Shown here: positions 1 through 7,943 of the stretch, one piece after another
Layout: every line of letters begins with the position of its first letter
Numbering within the stretch: position 1 is the stretch's first letter
NCBI GenBank assembly: GCA_028122735.1
Contig: JAOHSR010000005.1
Coordinates: 1-55,020 of the forward strand
Direction: 5' to 3'
From: Flavobacteriales bacterium
GTDB taxonomy: Bacteria; Bacteroidota; Bacteroidia; Flavobacteriales; BACL11
DNA length: 55,020 nt
Position numbers and translations under genes: made by a program
Notes under the pieces: model-generated
What the model was told of the DNA's origin: nothing
The model's input: the letters and a program-made list of their open reading frames with translations, nothing else
Database searches by the model: none

Positions 1-888
1 GGCGAGCTATTATCTACAAATATTCTAAGTGCATATTTAAACTTGAATGATTTTAGAAATAATTTACTTGATGCAAGAGATATTTTTAAAACAGATAATC
101 AATATCAATCCGCAAATATAAACTGGGAATTAACTAATAAATGTATTAGAGAAAAGATAGAGAATTTTCCGGTAGTAACTCAAGGTTTTATTGGTTGCAC
201 TTCTGAAAATTTCACTACAACCTTAGGTAGAGAAGGGTCGGATTTTACAGCTGCTGTTTTAGCAAATGTTCTAAATGCAGAACAAGTTATCATATGGAAG
301 GATGTGGAGGGGGTTTTAAACGCAGATCCAAGGTTTTTTTCTGAAACTAAATTGATCAAACAACTATCTTTTACAGATGCTATTGAGCTTGCCTATTATG
401 GAGCAAAGGTTATTCATCCAAAAACAATTCAACCTTTAAAAGAAAAAAAAATTCCTTTACACGTAAGATCTTTCAAAGACGTAAATAAATCGGGTACTAT
501 TATTAATAGTGAAATTAATAATAAAAAAAAACCATCCTATATTGTTAAGGAAAATCAGGTTCTTATATCCATTTCAGATTTAGATTTGTCATTTATCATA
601 GAAGAGCATTTAAGCTATATATTTATGCTTTTGTCTAAGTTTAACATAACAATAAATTTAATGCAAAATTCTGCAGTTAGTTTTTCAATATGCGTAGATA
701 ATCATAGTTATAAGATTCCATTATTAATTGAAGAAATATCAAAAAAATTTAGTGTGTACTACAATATGGATTTGAATTTGTATACTATACGCTATTATGA
801 TCATGAATCTATTTCAAAAGTAATAAGTGATAAAAAAATATTTCTTGAGCAAAAGAGCAGAAATACGGTCCAGTTCATCACTTCTTGA
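1..888 (+). CDS. lysC: Aspartate kinase, 5'-truncated by the window edge
   Basis: The reading frame is open to base 1 with no stop, so the gene starts outside the window and 295 residues are visible. It phosphorylates L-aspartate, the first step towards lysine/DAP, threonine and methionine. The text TTLGREGSDFTAA matches the aspartokinase TTLGRGGSD active-site segment, followed by WKDVEGVLNADPR and the helix ending GAKVIHPKT, all family hallmarks. The remaining ~120 residues after the kinase domain are an ACT-type regulatory region. The frame stops there, so this is a monofunctional kinase and not a ThrA fusion with homoserine dehydrogenase. A TTG at 43 is only an internal codon. Its product feeds the meso-DAP used by MurE in this window. 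Isozyme class cannot be judged from this part. Confidence 0.93.
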   Translation, partial: GELLSTNILSAYLNLNDFRNNLLDARDIFKTDNQYQSANINWELTNKCIREKIENFPVVTQGFIGCTSENFTTTLGREGSDFTAAVLANVLNAEQVIIWKDVEGVLNADPRFFSETKLIKQLSFTDAIELAYYGAKVIHPKTIQPLKEKKIPLHVRSFKDVNKSGTIINSEINNKKKPSYIVKENQVLISISDLDLSFIIEEHLSYIFMLLSKFNITINLMQNSAVSFSICVDNHSYKIPLLIEEISKKFSVYYNMDLNLYTIRYYDHESISKVISDKKIFLEQKSRNTVQFITS

Positions 889-898
889 ATTAAGTTGA

Positions 899-906
899 TA
901 TCTTTG
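899..906 (+). promoter_or_regulatory. TAnnTTTG promoter element before the 600-aa gene
   Basis: TATCTTTG matches the Bacteroidota -7 element exactly and lies 15 bases before the ATG at 922, just after the lysC stop. No TTG sits at the usual -33 distance. It suggests the downstream gene can be transcribed on its own. Confidence 0.5.
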
Positions 907-921
907 CCAAGATAAAAAATA

Positions 922-2724
922 ATGAAACAAACTCATACTTTTCATATTCCTGTAATGGGAACCGCTTTCACTGCCGATACTCCACTAAAAGTTGCTCAGT
1001 ATGGTATAGATTCTGTTGTTTCAATTGTTGATGATGTTTTACTTGAGAGGCTTAGGAAAATATATAGTGAGAAAAATGGCTTTGATTATGTTGAGATAAA
1101 AAAATCTATTAAAGATCATAGAGCAAATAGAATAACATCCTATTTAAATTTAATAAACGAGCTTACTCAAAAGAAATATAATGAGTTCACAGAATCTACT
1201 AAAGAAAAATTTGACGAAATAAAAAAATATTTTTCATTACTTCCAAATAGTTCTGATATTAAGTCTGAGTTCTACAGCTTAATAGATGACTCAATTGGTT
1301 TTGAAGAATTGAAAATATGGTTGAGAGAAAATTTGAAATTAGGTAGTATTGATGTTAATATTATGACAAAAGTTGATAAATCAAATTTTTTCAATAATGA
1401 AGAATTATCTGTTGAATATAATGATGCCCATGCTGCATTAAGAGGCTATGCAAAAAGTAATTTAGCTTCTTCAGTTATTTTTTCTGCAGGAATGAATCCT
1501 AGATTATATGGGTATATAAGTAATTTTGATGATTTTTACCCTAATGAGAACGGTTACATAAAGAAAAAAATAGTTTTAAAGGTAAGTGATTACAGATCAG
1601 CTATTATTCAAGGAAAGTTTTTAGCAAAAAAAGGTTTGTGGGTGTCTGAATATAGGATTGAATCTGGATTAAATTGTGGAGGTCATGCTTTTGCAACTGA
1701 TGGTCTATTAATGGGGCCAATTTTATCGGAGTTTCGTGACAATAAAGATGAGTTAGTAAAACAAACATATGAGGTGTTATTGTCTGGCTTAGCATCTGCC
1801 GAAAGAGTAATTCCAAAAAACAATTTGCCAATAAAGATTACTGCTCAGGGCGGAGTTGGAACTCCTGATGAACAAAGTTTTTTAATTGATCATTATAATT
1901 TAGACTCTGTTGGTTGGGGAACTCCATTTTTACTTGTCCCTGAAGTAACTACTGTTGATGAGCAAACTAGAGACAAGTTGTTAAAAGCAAAAGAAAAAGA
2001 TTTGTACTTAAGTAATGTTTCTCCATTAGGAGTACCATTTAATAATTTGAGAAATAATTCTAAAGATATAGAAAGAAATGAAAAAATTAGTAATGGTAAG
2101 CCTGGCAGTTCTTGCCCAAGAAGATTTTTAGCTCTTAGTAAAGCATATGATAAACAAGGGATTTGTTCTGCATCAAGAAAATTTCAAAAAATAAAGATTA
2201 AAGAGTCTGACTCAGATGACACAATTAATCTAAATAAAGTTTATGAAAAGACTTGTTTGTGTATGGGTTTAGCTGCACCAGCAGTTTTGAATAATAAAAT
2301 TGATGTAAAAGAAAGTCAGTCTGTTTCCATTTGTCCAGGTCCTAATCTTGCTTATTTTTCTAAATATATGAGTCTTCAAGAAATGTCTAAACAAATATAT
2401 GGAATGGCAGAAAGTATTACTAGATTTGATAGGCCACATTTTTTTGTCAAAGAATTAGAATTGTATATTAAATATTTTAGTGATAAAATTGATGAATCAA
2501 CTAATGATTTTAATAAAAAACAAGAAAAGTATTTTACTAAGTTTTTAAATAATCTTAATGAAGGGATTAATTATTATTCAGATTTATTTAGTGATATTAA
2601 ATTTAAATTTCATCAAAGTAGTGATGTGATTTTATGTGAAATTGAAGACAAGAAGTCTTCTTTAGATAGTATATCTAAGAAATTAGATGATTTAATAAAG
2701 GCTAACTTTTCTGAACAAGATTAA
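922..2724 (+). CDS. Large hypothetical protein, FMN TIM-barrel (nitronate monooxygenase)-like
   Basis: A 600-residue soluble protein that I do not recognise by name. The start HIPVMGTAFTADTPLKVA looks like the first strand and loop of an FMN barrel. GLNCGGHAFATDG (Cys252, His255) resembles the EAGGHxG loop of 2-nitropropane dioxygenase/nitronate monooxygenases. ITAQGGVGTPDE (Gly310-Gly313) and VGWGTPF (Gly331-Thr334) resemble their phosphate-binding strands. Unlike that family it is nearly twice the usual length. Five cysteines fall at residues 398, 415, 445, 447 and 471, in SSCPRRF, GICSAS, TCLCMG and SICPGP, and could hold a metal or Fe-S centre. The C-terminal ~120 residues are Lys/Asp-rich and helical-looking. 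It follows lysC by 33 bases and its 3' end overlaps the convergent dehydrogenase gene by 23 bases. The enzyme assignment is inference; the substrate is unknown. Confidence 0.6.
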   Translation: MKQTHTFHIPVMGTAFTADTPLKVAQYGIDSVVSIVDDVLLERLRKIYSEKNGFDYVEIKKSIKDHRANRITSYLNLINELTQKKYNEFTESTKEKFDEIKKYFSLLPNSSDIKSEFYSLIDDSIGFEELKIWLRENLKLGSIDVNIMTKVDKSNFFNNEELSVEYNDAHAALRGYAKSNLASSVIFSAGMNPRLYGYISNFDDFYPNENGYIKKKIVLKVSDYRSAIIQGKFLAKKGLWVSEYRIESGLNCGGHAFATDGLLMGPILSEFRDNKDELVKQTYEVLLSGLASAERVIPKNNLPIKITAQGGVGTPDEQSFLIDHYNLDSVGWGTPFLLVPEVTTVDEQTRDKLLKAKEKDLYLSNVSPLGVPFNNLRNNSKDIERNEKISNGKPGSSCPRRFLALSKAYDKQGICSASRKFQKIKIKESDSDDTINLNKVYEKTCLCMGLAAPAVLNNKIDVKESQSVSICPGPNLAYFSKYMSLQEMSKQIYGMAESITRFDRPHFFVKELELYIKYFSDKIDESTNDFNKKQEKYFTKFLNNLNEGINYYSDLFSDIKFKFHQSSDVILCEIEDKKSSLDSISKKLDDLIKANFSEQD

Positions 2725-3625
2725 TGATTTTTTTAGATAAAGTTACTGCAATCTTATAATTACTTTCAAATGTCCAACCTGCAATATGTGGGGTAAGTAT
2801 TGTTTTGCTTGATTCAATTAAGTATTTCAAATCTGCATTTTTACTTATTTTTTCAAATGAATTTTTTTCTTGTTCAAATACATCCAAGCAGGCACCTAAT
2901 ATTTTTTTATCATTTAACCCTTTAATTAATGCATTTGTTTCAATACATTGTCCTCTTGAGGTATTAATTATATAAAATGGTTTTTTCGCTTTATCAATAA
3001 AACTTTTGTTAACTAAATATTTTGTTTCCTCTGTTAGTGGAATGTGTAAGCTGATTATATCTGAAAATTCTAGTATTTTATCTAAATTAGATTTAAACTT
3101 ATAATTTTTCTTGTATTTGTCGTATACTAATATTTTGACATTAAAATTTTCAAGAATTTTTGCAAATGAACTTCCTGTATTTCCAAAACCTATTATTCCG
3201 ATAGTTTTCCCTGACAGTTCAAATCCCCTATTCTTTTCTCTATTCCAAATCCCATTTCTTATTTCTTGGTCAGAAACTCTAATATTATTTAGTAAATTTA
3301 AAATCATTGCAACTGCATGTTCAGCAACAGCTTGCCTGTTGCCTTCAGCAGCATTAAAACATTTTATATTTTTTTTATTTGTATAGTGAAGATCTATATT
3401 TTCAGTACCTGATCCTGCCCTAGCAATAAATTTCAAGTTTTTGGCTGCATTAATAAAAGTTTGATCAATTTTAAATCGACTCCTAATTACTAGTCCATCG
3501 TAATTCTTTATTATTTTAAGGATTTCAGACTTACTCTTATCATACATTTCATCACAAATAAATCCTTCACACTTAAGATCTTCAATTAACTTTGGATGTG
3601 TGGTATCAATAAAAATTATTTTCAA
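2702..3625 (-). CDS. D-isomer-specific 2-hydroxyacid dehydrogenase (SerA-like)
   Basis: This 307-residue NAD-dependent enzyme belongs to the D-3-phosphoglycerate dehydrogenase family. Visible motifs are RAGSGTENID near residue 71 (substrate loop), the Rossmann loop GIIGFGNTG near 145, NTSRGQ with the substrate-binding Arg, LDVFE, and TPHIAGWT with the catalytic His. There is no C-terminal ACT domain, so it is the short form. Substrate could be 3-phosphoglycerate (serine synthesis) or another 2-hydroxyacid; the sequence does not settle it. It is the last gene of the leftward run mlaE-mlaF-rsmA, one base after rsmA, and its 3' end overlaps the convergent 600-residue gene. Confidence 0.85.
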   Translation of the reverse strand: MKIIFIDTTHPKLIEDLKCEGFICDEMYDKSKSEILKIIKNYDGLVIRSRFKIDQTFINAAKNLKFIARAGSGTENIDLHYTNKKNIKCFNAAEGNRQAVAEHAVAMILNLLNNIRVSDQEIRNGIWNREKNRGFELSGKTIGIIGFGNTGSSFAKILENFNVKILVYDKYKKNYKFKSNLDKILEFSDIISLHIPLTEETKYLVNKSFIDKAKKPFYIINTSRGQCIETNALIKGLNDKKILGACLDVFEQEKNSFEKISKNADLKYLIESSKTILTPHIAGWTFESNYKIAVTLSKKIINLVQKS

Positions 3626-3626
3626 G

Positions 3627-4388
3627 CTATTGAATGTTTGAAGTTATATTTATAAAATCATTCACGCATAAGTTCTCTGCTCTTAGCTTTAGTAGATGTT
3701 TGGTTTTATCGTCTTTTTTTAAATTAAAACTTTTTAATGCATTATTGATAGTTTTTCTTCTTTGATTATATGCTGCCTTAATAATCATTTTATAGGATTT
3801 TAAATCTACATCAATTTTTTTTCTTTTATTTCTGACAAGTTTTATTACAGCTGATTTAACTTTAGGAGGTGGGGAAAATTGATTTTCATCTACAGTAAAA
3901 CAATATTCTATATCGTAAAATGTTTGAAGTAGGACACTTAAAATGCCTTTTTTTCTGCCAGAAGGGCTTGCCACTCGTTCAGCAACTTCTTTTTGGAACA
4001 TGCCCACAACAATATCTACTTTTTCATAGTTTTCATAAACTTTAAAAAGAATTTGTGAAGAAATATTGTAAGGGAAATTTCCAATTATTGAGAGATTTTG
4101 ACTGTAAACTTCATTTAGATTTATTTTTAAGAAATCTTGTTCAAAAATATTATGTTCTAGTTCGGGGATTTTATTTTTTAAGTACAAAACAGATTCTCTG
4201 TCAATTTCTACTAATTTAAGATTAATATCTTTTTCGTGTAGGTACTTTGTTAGGACTCCCATCCCAGGTCCTATTTCTAAAACATTTTTATTATTGTTAT
4301 TTAAAATTAAATCTGTGATTCTACTTGCAATTTCCTCATTAATTAAAAAATGTTGTCCTAAAAATTTCTTAGCTCTAACAGCTTTCAT
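3627..4388 (-). CDS. rsmA: 16S rRNA dimethyladenosine transferase RsmA/KsgA
   Basis: A 253-residue SAM-dependent enzyme that dimethylates two adjacent adenines (A1518/A1519 in E. coli numbering) near the 3' end of 16S rRNA, late in 30S assembly. The N-terminus AKKFLGQHFLI is the family signature, EIGPGMG at residues 38-44 is the SAM-binding motif I, and NFPYN at 104-108 is the catalytic motif IV that grips the target adenine. The C-terminal ~70 residues are the small basic helical domain, with RRKTINNALK. Its ATG directly abuts the stop of mlaF with no spacer, implying co-transcription and translational coupling. Confidence 0.96.
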   Translation of the reverse strand: MKAVRAKKFLGQHFLINEEIASRITDLILNNNNKNVLEIGPGMGVLTKYLHEKDINLKLVEIDRESVLYLKNKIPELEHNIFEQDFLKINLNEVYSQNLSIIGNFPYNISSQILFKVYENYEKVDIVVGMFQKEVAERVASPSGRKKGILSVLLQTFYDIEYCFTVDENQFSPPPKVKSAVIKLVRNKRKKIDVDLKSYKMIIKAAYNQRRKTINNALKSFNLKKDDKTKHLLKLRAENLCVNDFINITSNIQ

Positions 4389-5138
4389 TTATATGTTCTT
4401 TAGTCTTTTAAATAATTTAGATGCAAATACAAAATTATTTAGTTGCTCATTATTACTTTGTAGTAATTCTTCTTTGTTTCCTGTCCAACTTATTTGACCA
4501 TTATTAATATAGGCGATAGAGTCACCTATTTCCATTACAGAATTCATATCATGAGTGTTGACAATTGTAGTAATGTCATCCTCAACGGAAATTTCTTTAA
4601 TCAAATTGTCAATAATAATTGCAGTTTTAGGATCAAGACCAGAATTTGGCTCATCACACAATAAATATTTTGGCTTCAAAACAATTGCTCTGGCAATAGA
4701 TACTCTTTTTATCATTCCGCCACTTAGCTCACTGATTTTAAGTGTATTATTATTTTGAAGATTTACTCTTTCAAGACAATTGTTTACTCTTTCTATTTTT
4801 TCTTCATAAGATTGATTTGTAAACATTGTTAATGGAAACATAATATTTTCTTCCACATTCATAAAATCATATAATGCTCCTTTTTGAAATAAAACTCCTA
4901 TTTCTTGTCTTAATTTTCTTTTTTCTTTTGAGTTTAATTGATTAAAATCTCTTCCGTCGTATAAAACTTCTCCTTTATCAATTTTGTGTAAACCTATTAA
5001 TATCCTTAGAAGTGTTGTTTTACCAGAGCCGCTCTCTCCAATTATTAAATTGGTTTTTCCTTTTTCAAATTTGAACGAAATATTTTTTAGAACATGATTG
5101 TCTCCAAAAGATTTATGTATGTTGTTTATTTCAATCAT
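4389..5138 (-). CDS. mlaF: Mla-type lipid ABC transporter ATPase
   Basis: A 249-residue ABC ATPase. Walker A is GESGSGKTT at residues 34-42, the signature is LSGGMIKR, and Walker B is YLLCDEPNSGLDP, followed by an NTHDM switch His. The LSGGM variant of the signature and the adjoining MlaE-type permease place it in the MlaF/Ttg2A group, which powers phospholipid movement between inner and outer membrane. It overlaps mlaE by four bases and rsmA follows without a gap. No MlaD-type MCE substrate-binding protein is encoded nearby, so that subunit must lie elsewhere. Confidence 0.9.
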   Translation of the reverse strand: MIEINNIHKSFGDNHVLKNISFKFEKGKTNLIIGESGSGKTTLLRILIGLHKIDKGEVLYDGRDFNQLNSKEKRKLRQEIGVLFQKGALYDFMNVEENIMFPLTMFTNQSYEEKIERVNNCLERVNLQNNNTLKISELSGGMIKRVSIARAIVLKPKYLLCDEPNSGLDPKTAIIIDNLIKEISVEDDITTIVNTHDMNSVMEIGDSIAYINNGQISWTGNKEELLQSNNEQLNNFVFASKLFKRLKNI

Positions 5139-5875
5139 GCTAATAGTAAATCTGTTAAAAGAAAATTAAAAATCAGAACAATAATACTGCTATATACTAC
5201 TGCTTTTGTACTTGACCTTCCTACATCTAACGCCCCACCATTTGTATAATATCCAAAATAAGAAGATACAGAGGAAATGATAAATGCAAAAACAGTTATT
5301 TTAATTAAACAATAAGTAACATAAAATGCATTAAATTCATATTTAATTCCATACAAAAAACTTGCTGTTGTAATTCCAGCAGTTTGGCATCCAACCCATC
5401 CACCAATTAATCCAATAGTTATGCTAAGGATAATTAAAATTGGGAAGAAAAGTACTGTTGCAAAAATTTTTGGGAGTATTAAAAATGATGCAGAGTTTAC
5501 ACCCATAATTTCTAATGCATCAATTTGCTCTGTAACTCTCATTGAGCCTATTTCAGATGCAATGTTGGATCCCACTTTGCCAGCTAATATTAATGCTAGC
5601 ATTGTTGGGCAAAATTCTAAAATCAAAGATTCTCTTGTTGCGTATCCAATTAAATACTTAGGGTATATTGGACTTTCAAAGTTAAATGCAGTTTGAATAC
5701 TAACAACTGCTCCAATAAAAAATGAGATTATAGTAACAATCCCAAGTGAGTTAAGACCTATTTTTTCTAATTCAAGATTGAATTGTTTAAAGAAAACACT
5801 TTTCTTTTCAGGAAAGCTAAATGTTTTGTTTAACATTAAAAAATATTGCCCGATTTGTATTAAGATTGATTTCAT
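5135..5875 (-). CDS. mlaE: Mla-type lipid ABC transporter permease
   Basis: A 246-residue integral membrane protein of the MlaE/DUF140 family. The conserved central segment reads LALILAGKVGSNIASEIGSM followed by RVTEQIDALEIMGV, the family's cytoplasmic coupling helix. Four or five hydrophobic spans are visible, including one near residues 45-65 and three in the C-terminal half. With the overlapping mlaF it forms the inner-membrane core of a phospholipid transporter. It is the first gene of the leftward operon that continues through rsmA. The upstream strand carries a TATCTTTG element about 50 bases before the ATG. Confidence 0.9.
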   Translation of the reverse strand: MKSILIQIGQYFLMLNKTFSFPEKKSVFFKQFNLELEKIGLNSLGIVTIISFFIGAVVSIQTAFNFESPIYPKYLIGYATRESLILEFCPTMLALILAGKVGSNIASEIGSMRVTEQIDALEIMGVNSASFLILPKIFATVLFFPILIILSITIGLIGGWVGCQTAGITTASFLYGIKYEFNAFYVTYCLIKITVFAFIISSVSSYFGYYTNGGALDVGRSSTKAVVYSSIIVLIFNFLLTDLLLA

Positions 5876-5900
5876 TAAGTTTAAAAGTAAGTATTTTATT

Positions 5901-5908
5901 TAAATTTG
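5901..5908 (+). promoter_or_regulatory. TAnnTTTG promoter element of the small lipoprotein gene
   Basis: TAAATTTG lies 9 bases before the ATG at 5918. The bases that follow, GTAATCGCT, recur exactly before lnt at 33985-33993. No clear -33 TTG is visible. Confidence 0.5.
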
Positions 5909-5917
5909 TAATCGCTC

Positions 5918-6043
5918 ATGAAACTACAAAGATATTATATTATTCTTCTAATTTTAATAATTTTTATATGCTCCTCATGCAATATTATTAAAAAGAGCAA
6001 TTGTGATTGCCCTAATTTTTCTGCTCAAAACTCCAAAAATTAA
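5918..6043 (+). CDS. Very small lipoprotein (41 aa)
   Basis: The ATG opens a 41-codon frame ending at TAA. After a short basic start (MKLQR) come about a dozen hydrophobic residues, then ICSSCN, a lipobox-like site with Cys21 (or Cys18) as the probable lipidated residue. The mature peptide carries a CDCPNF motif and a short polar tail. Small Bacteroidota lipoproteins with a Cys-Pro-x-Phe core are common but uncharacterised; I cannot give a function. Support comes from the perfect promoter element 9 bases upstream and from its filling an otherwise empty gap between mlaE and the metal exporter. Confidence 0.65.
   Translation: MKLQRYYIILLILIIFICSSCNIIKKSNCDCPNFSAQNSKN
5927..5934 (-). promoter_or_regulatory. 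Possible mlaE operon promoter element
   Basis: Read leftward, this is TATCTTTG, 51 bases before the mlaE ATG. It lies inside the small lipoprotein frame on the other strand, so the two promoters would face away from each other with overlapping transcripts. Confidence 0.35.
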
Positions 6044-6076
6044 GTATTAATTTACTTTAGATTTAATCTAAATAAA

Positions 6077-6084
6077 TATATTTG
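6077..6084 (+). promoter_or_regulatory. TAnnTTTG element upstream of the metal exporter
   Basis: TATATTTG matches the -7 consensus. The annotated start is at 6203, so the transcript would carry a leader of about 115 bases, unusually long for this window. Confidence 0.45.
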
Positions 6085-6202
6085 CAGGTGAAAAATTTAG
6101 CAAGTATATGCATCAATTACACTACATTGTTTCTAATAAATTCTTTTCAAATAAATTATGTGATGCTGATATTTTAACTTAAATTACAATGAAAGTATAA
6201 AT
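6085..6202 (+). other. Leader region with a possible 29-codon ORF
   Basis: Between the TATATTTG element and the exporter start lies AT-rich sequence without a strong hairpin. A GTG at 6088, three bases after the promoter element, opens a 29-codon frame to a TAA at 6175-6177, with hydrophobic content (MKNLASICINY at the start). It may be a leader peptide, a regulatory leader or chance; I cannot choose between these. Confidence 0.2.
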
Positions 6203-7309
6203 ATGGAATTTAATTTTAGTTCATTTTTTTTAGATAATCTTGAAGCTGCAGGTGCAATAGGTGGTTATGTGTCTCTGTCAATCATTGGTTTTGCTTTAAT
6301 CAGTTTTGCAATAAAAAAAAGAAATAATAATGTTTCTGTTCAGATTGGACCTAAATGGACACATCCTATTATTGGATCTTTTTTGGGAGCAATTCCTGGA
6401 TGTGGGGCTACAATTGTAGTTGCGTCATTATATAAAAATAAAAATATTTCATTCGGCGGTTTATTAGCTACTTTCATTAGTACCTTAGGAGAGGGTTCTT
6501 TTGTTTTGTTAGGAGCTTCTAATGAGGCTTCTGTAGTTGGTAATCTAAAAGCTTACGTAATTATTACCATCTTTGGAATAGTTGCAGGAGTATTTTTTGG
6601 ATATTTTTTTGATATTATTGGTTTTAGAGCTGAATCTGAAAATATTCAACAACAAAACAATGAGGATTTAAATCTTAGTAAAACAAAAAACACCTCAGTT
6701 AGTATATTTTTTCAAAAACTTGGCTTTTATTCTATTTTAACAATGGCTATGTTTTTAGCTCCCGGTTCTATTATGGCATTATGGGGAGGAGGGATTGAAG
6801 CAATTTCAAGTCTAACTTACTGGATTTCGATAGCGCTTACTGTTACATGTATAATTTTTTATTATGTAAATAAATTAACTTTTAAAGATCACGACTGCTA
6901 TTCTTCATACAGTAATGTTAAATCAACGATATTACATGCGGTTTTAGATATTGCTATGGTTGTAACGTATGTTTTTATTGGATTATTTGTTGCTAACTAT
7001 GTTATTGATATACTTGTTGGTGCTGATACATTTGATGCGTGGATGACATCCTCTGTTCATCTTGTTATATTCTTAGCAGCTTTAATAGGGGTGACACCGG
7101 GTTGTGGAGGAGTAATTGCAGTTGCCGTCGCTTTTATAACTATTCCTAATTTCCCTATGGCAGCATTAATCGCAGCTGCTATTTCCACTAGTGGAGATGG
7201 AATCTTTCCTTTACTTGCCGAGAATAAAAAAGATGGATTTATTATATCTTTACTCGGGCTAGTAATTGCTTTGCTTGTAGGTTACTTAGCATTAGTTATA
7301 GGTTTCTAA
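6203..7309 (+). CDS. Putative heavy-metal/manganese exporter, 10-TM type
   Basis: A 368-residue membrane protein with about ten hydrophobic spans. It is built from two similar halves. The first has IPGCGATIVVASLY followed by ATFISTLGEGSFVLL, and the second VTPGCGGVIAVAVAF followed by AAAISTSGDGIFPLL. Paired PGCG and STxG(E/D)G loops in a 10-TM protein are what I know of the ArsP_2 family, described as putative arsenic or manganese exporters. A soluble polar loop with QQQNNEDLN separates the halves. The Cys in each PGCG loop could bind metal. The substrate is not determined by the sequence. It is followed closely by an SprT-like gene. Confidence 0.65.
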   Translation: MEFNFSSFFLDNLEAAGAIGGYVSLSIIGFALISFAIKKRNNNVSVQIGPKWTHPIIGSFLGAIPGCGATIVVASLYKNKNISFGGLLATFISTLGEGSFVLLGASNEASVVGNLKAYVIITIFGIVAGVFFGYFFDIIGFRAESENIQQQNNEDLNLSKTKNTSVSIFFQKLGFYSILTMAMFLAPGSIMALWGGGIEAISSLTYWISIALTVTCIIFYYVNKLTFKDHDCYSSYSNVKSTILHAVLDIAMVVTYVFIGLFVANYVIDILVGADTFDAWMTSSVHLVIFLAALIGVTPGCGGVIAVAVAFITIPNFPMAALIAAAISTSGDGIFPLLAENKKDGFIISLLGLVIALLVGYLALVIGF

Positions 7310-7327
7310 TAATTATTAAATTTAACA

Positions 7328-7906
7328 TTGGATTTTCAAAATTATATTCCACTCCGGGCTTCTCCCTACATTGCAAAATGGATTAGTGAATTAGATATTG
7401 ATATTAGATTTGTTAACGCCAGAAAAACTAAATTAGGAGATTATCGATTTAGAAATAATCAGCATTTTATTACGGTTAACAATAATTTAAATAAATATGC
7501 TTCATTAATTACATTGACTCATGAAATTGCCCATGCTTTTACTTTTGCTGAATTTGGAAAAAATATAAAACCTCATGCAATGCAATGGAAAGAAAATTTT
7601 AAAAAATTGATGCTGAATTTTTTTGATTATAATATTTTTCCTGATGATATTTTACCTGCACTTTCTAGGTACTTAATTAATCCATCTGCTAGTACAACTA
7701 ATGATGAGTTTTTATCTTTAATTTTAAGAAAATATGATAGTGAAATTTTTTTAACAATTTCAGAAATTAATGATGGAGATAATTTTACATACTCAGGTGA
7801 AAAGTATATGAAATGTCAAAAAATGAGAAAAAGAATAAAATGTCTAAATTTAACTAATAATAGATATTACCTTTTTAATCCAATAGCAAAGATTGAAATA
7901 AATTGA
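7328..7906 (+). CDS. SprT-like zinc metalloprotein
   Basis: A 192-residue protein starting at TTG. THEIAHAF supplies the HExxH zinc site (His65, Glu66, His69), and a third His at 83 within PHAMQWKENF matches the spacing of SprT-like domains. The C-terminal part holds a pair of cysteines (MKCQKMRKRIKCLN) where SprT proteins often have a zinc-ribbon. The family includes the eukaryotic DNA-protein crosslink protease Spartan; the role in bacteria is not settled. A near-consensus promoter element, TAAATTTA, sits 3 bases before the TTG. In flavobacteria an SprT gene next to manC is a familiar pair. Confidence 0.82.
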   Translation: MDFQNYIPLRASPYIAKWISELDIDIRFVNARKTKLGDYRFRNNQHFITVNNNLNKYASLITLTHEIAHAFTFAEFGKNIKPHAMQWKENFKKLMLNFFDYNIFPDDILPALSRYLINPSASTTNDEFLSLILRKYDSEIFLTISEINDGDNFTYSGEKYMKCQKMRKRIKCLNLTNNRYYLFNPIAKIEIN

Positions 7907-7929
7907 TGTGAAAATATAGTTTAAATTTG
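7903..7929 (+). promoter_or_regulatory. manC promoter (TTG ... TAAATTTG)
   Basis: TAAATTTG at 7922-7929 precedes the manC TTG start by 14 bases. A TTG at 7903-7905, at the end of the upstream gene, could be the -33 element, though the spacing of 16 is short. Confidence 0.45.
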
Positions 7930-7943
7930 CAAAAAAAAATATT

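Noticed and set aside
43-888. A complete short aspartate kinase starting at TTG 43
   Set aside because: The frame is open to base 1, and an N-terminus there would lack the nucleotide-binding start of the enzyme.
1604-1831. 75-codon antisense frame in the 600-residue gene
   Set aside because: It lies entirely within a well-supported gene and shows no domain or promoter; a shadow frame of AT-rich DNA. The same applies to the other antisense frames, for example at 3111, 9470, 10890, 41391 and 51748.
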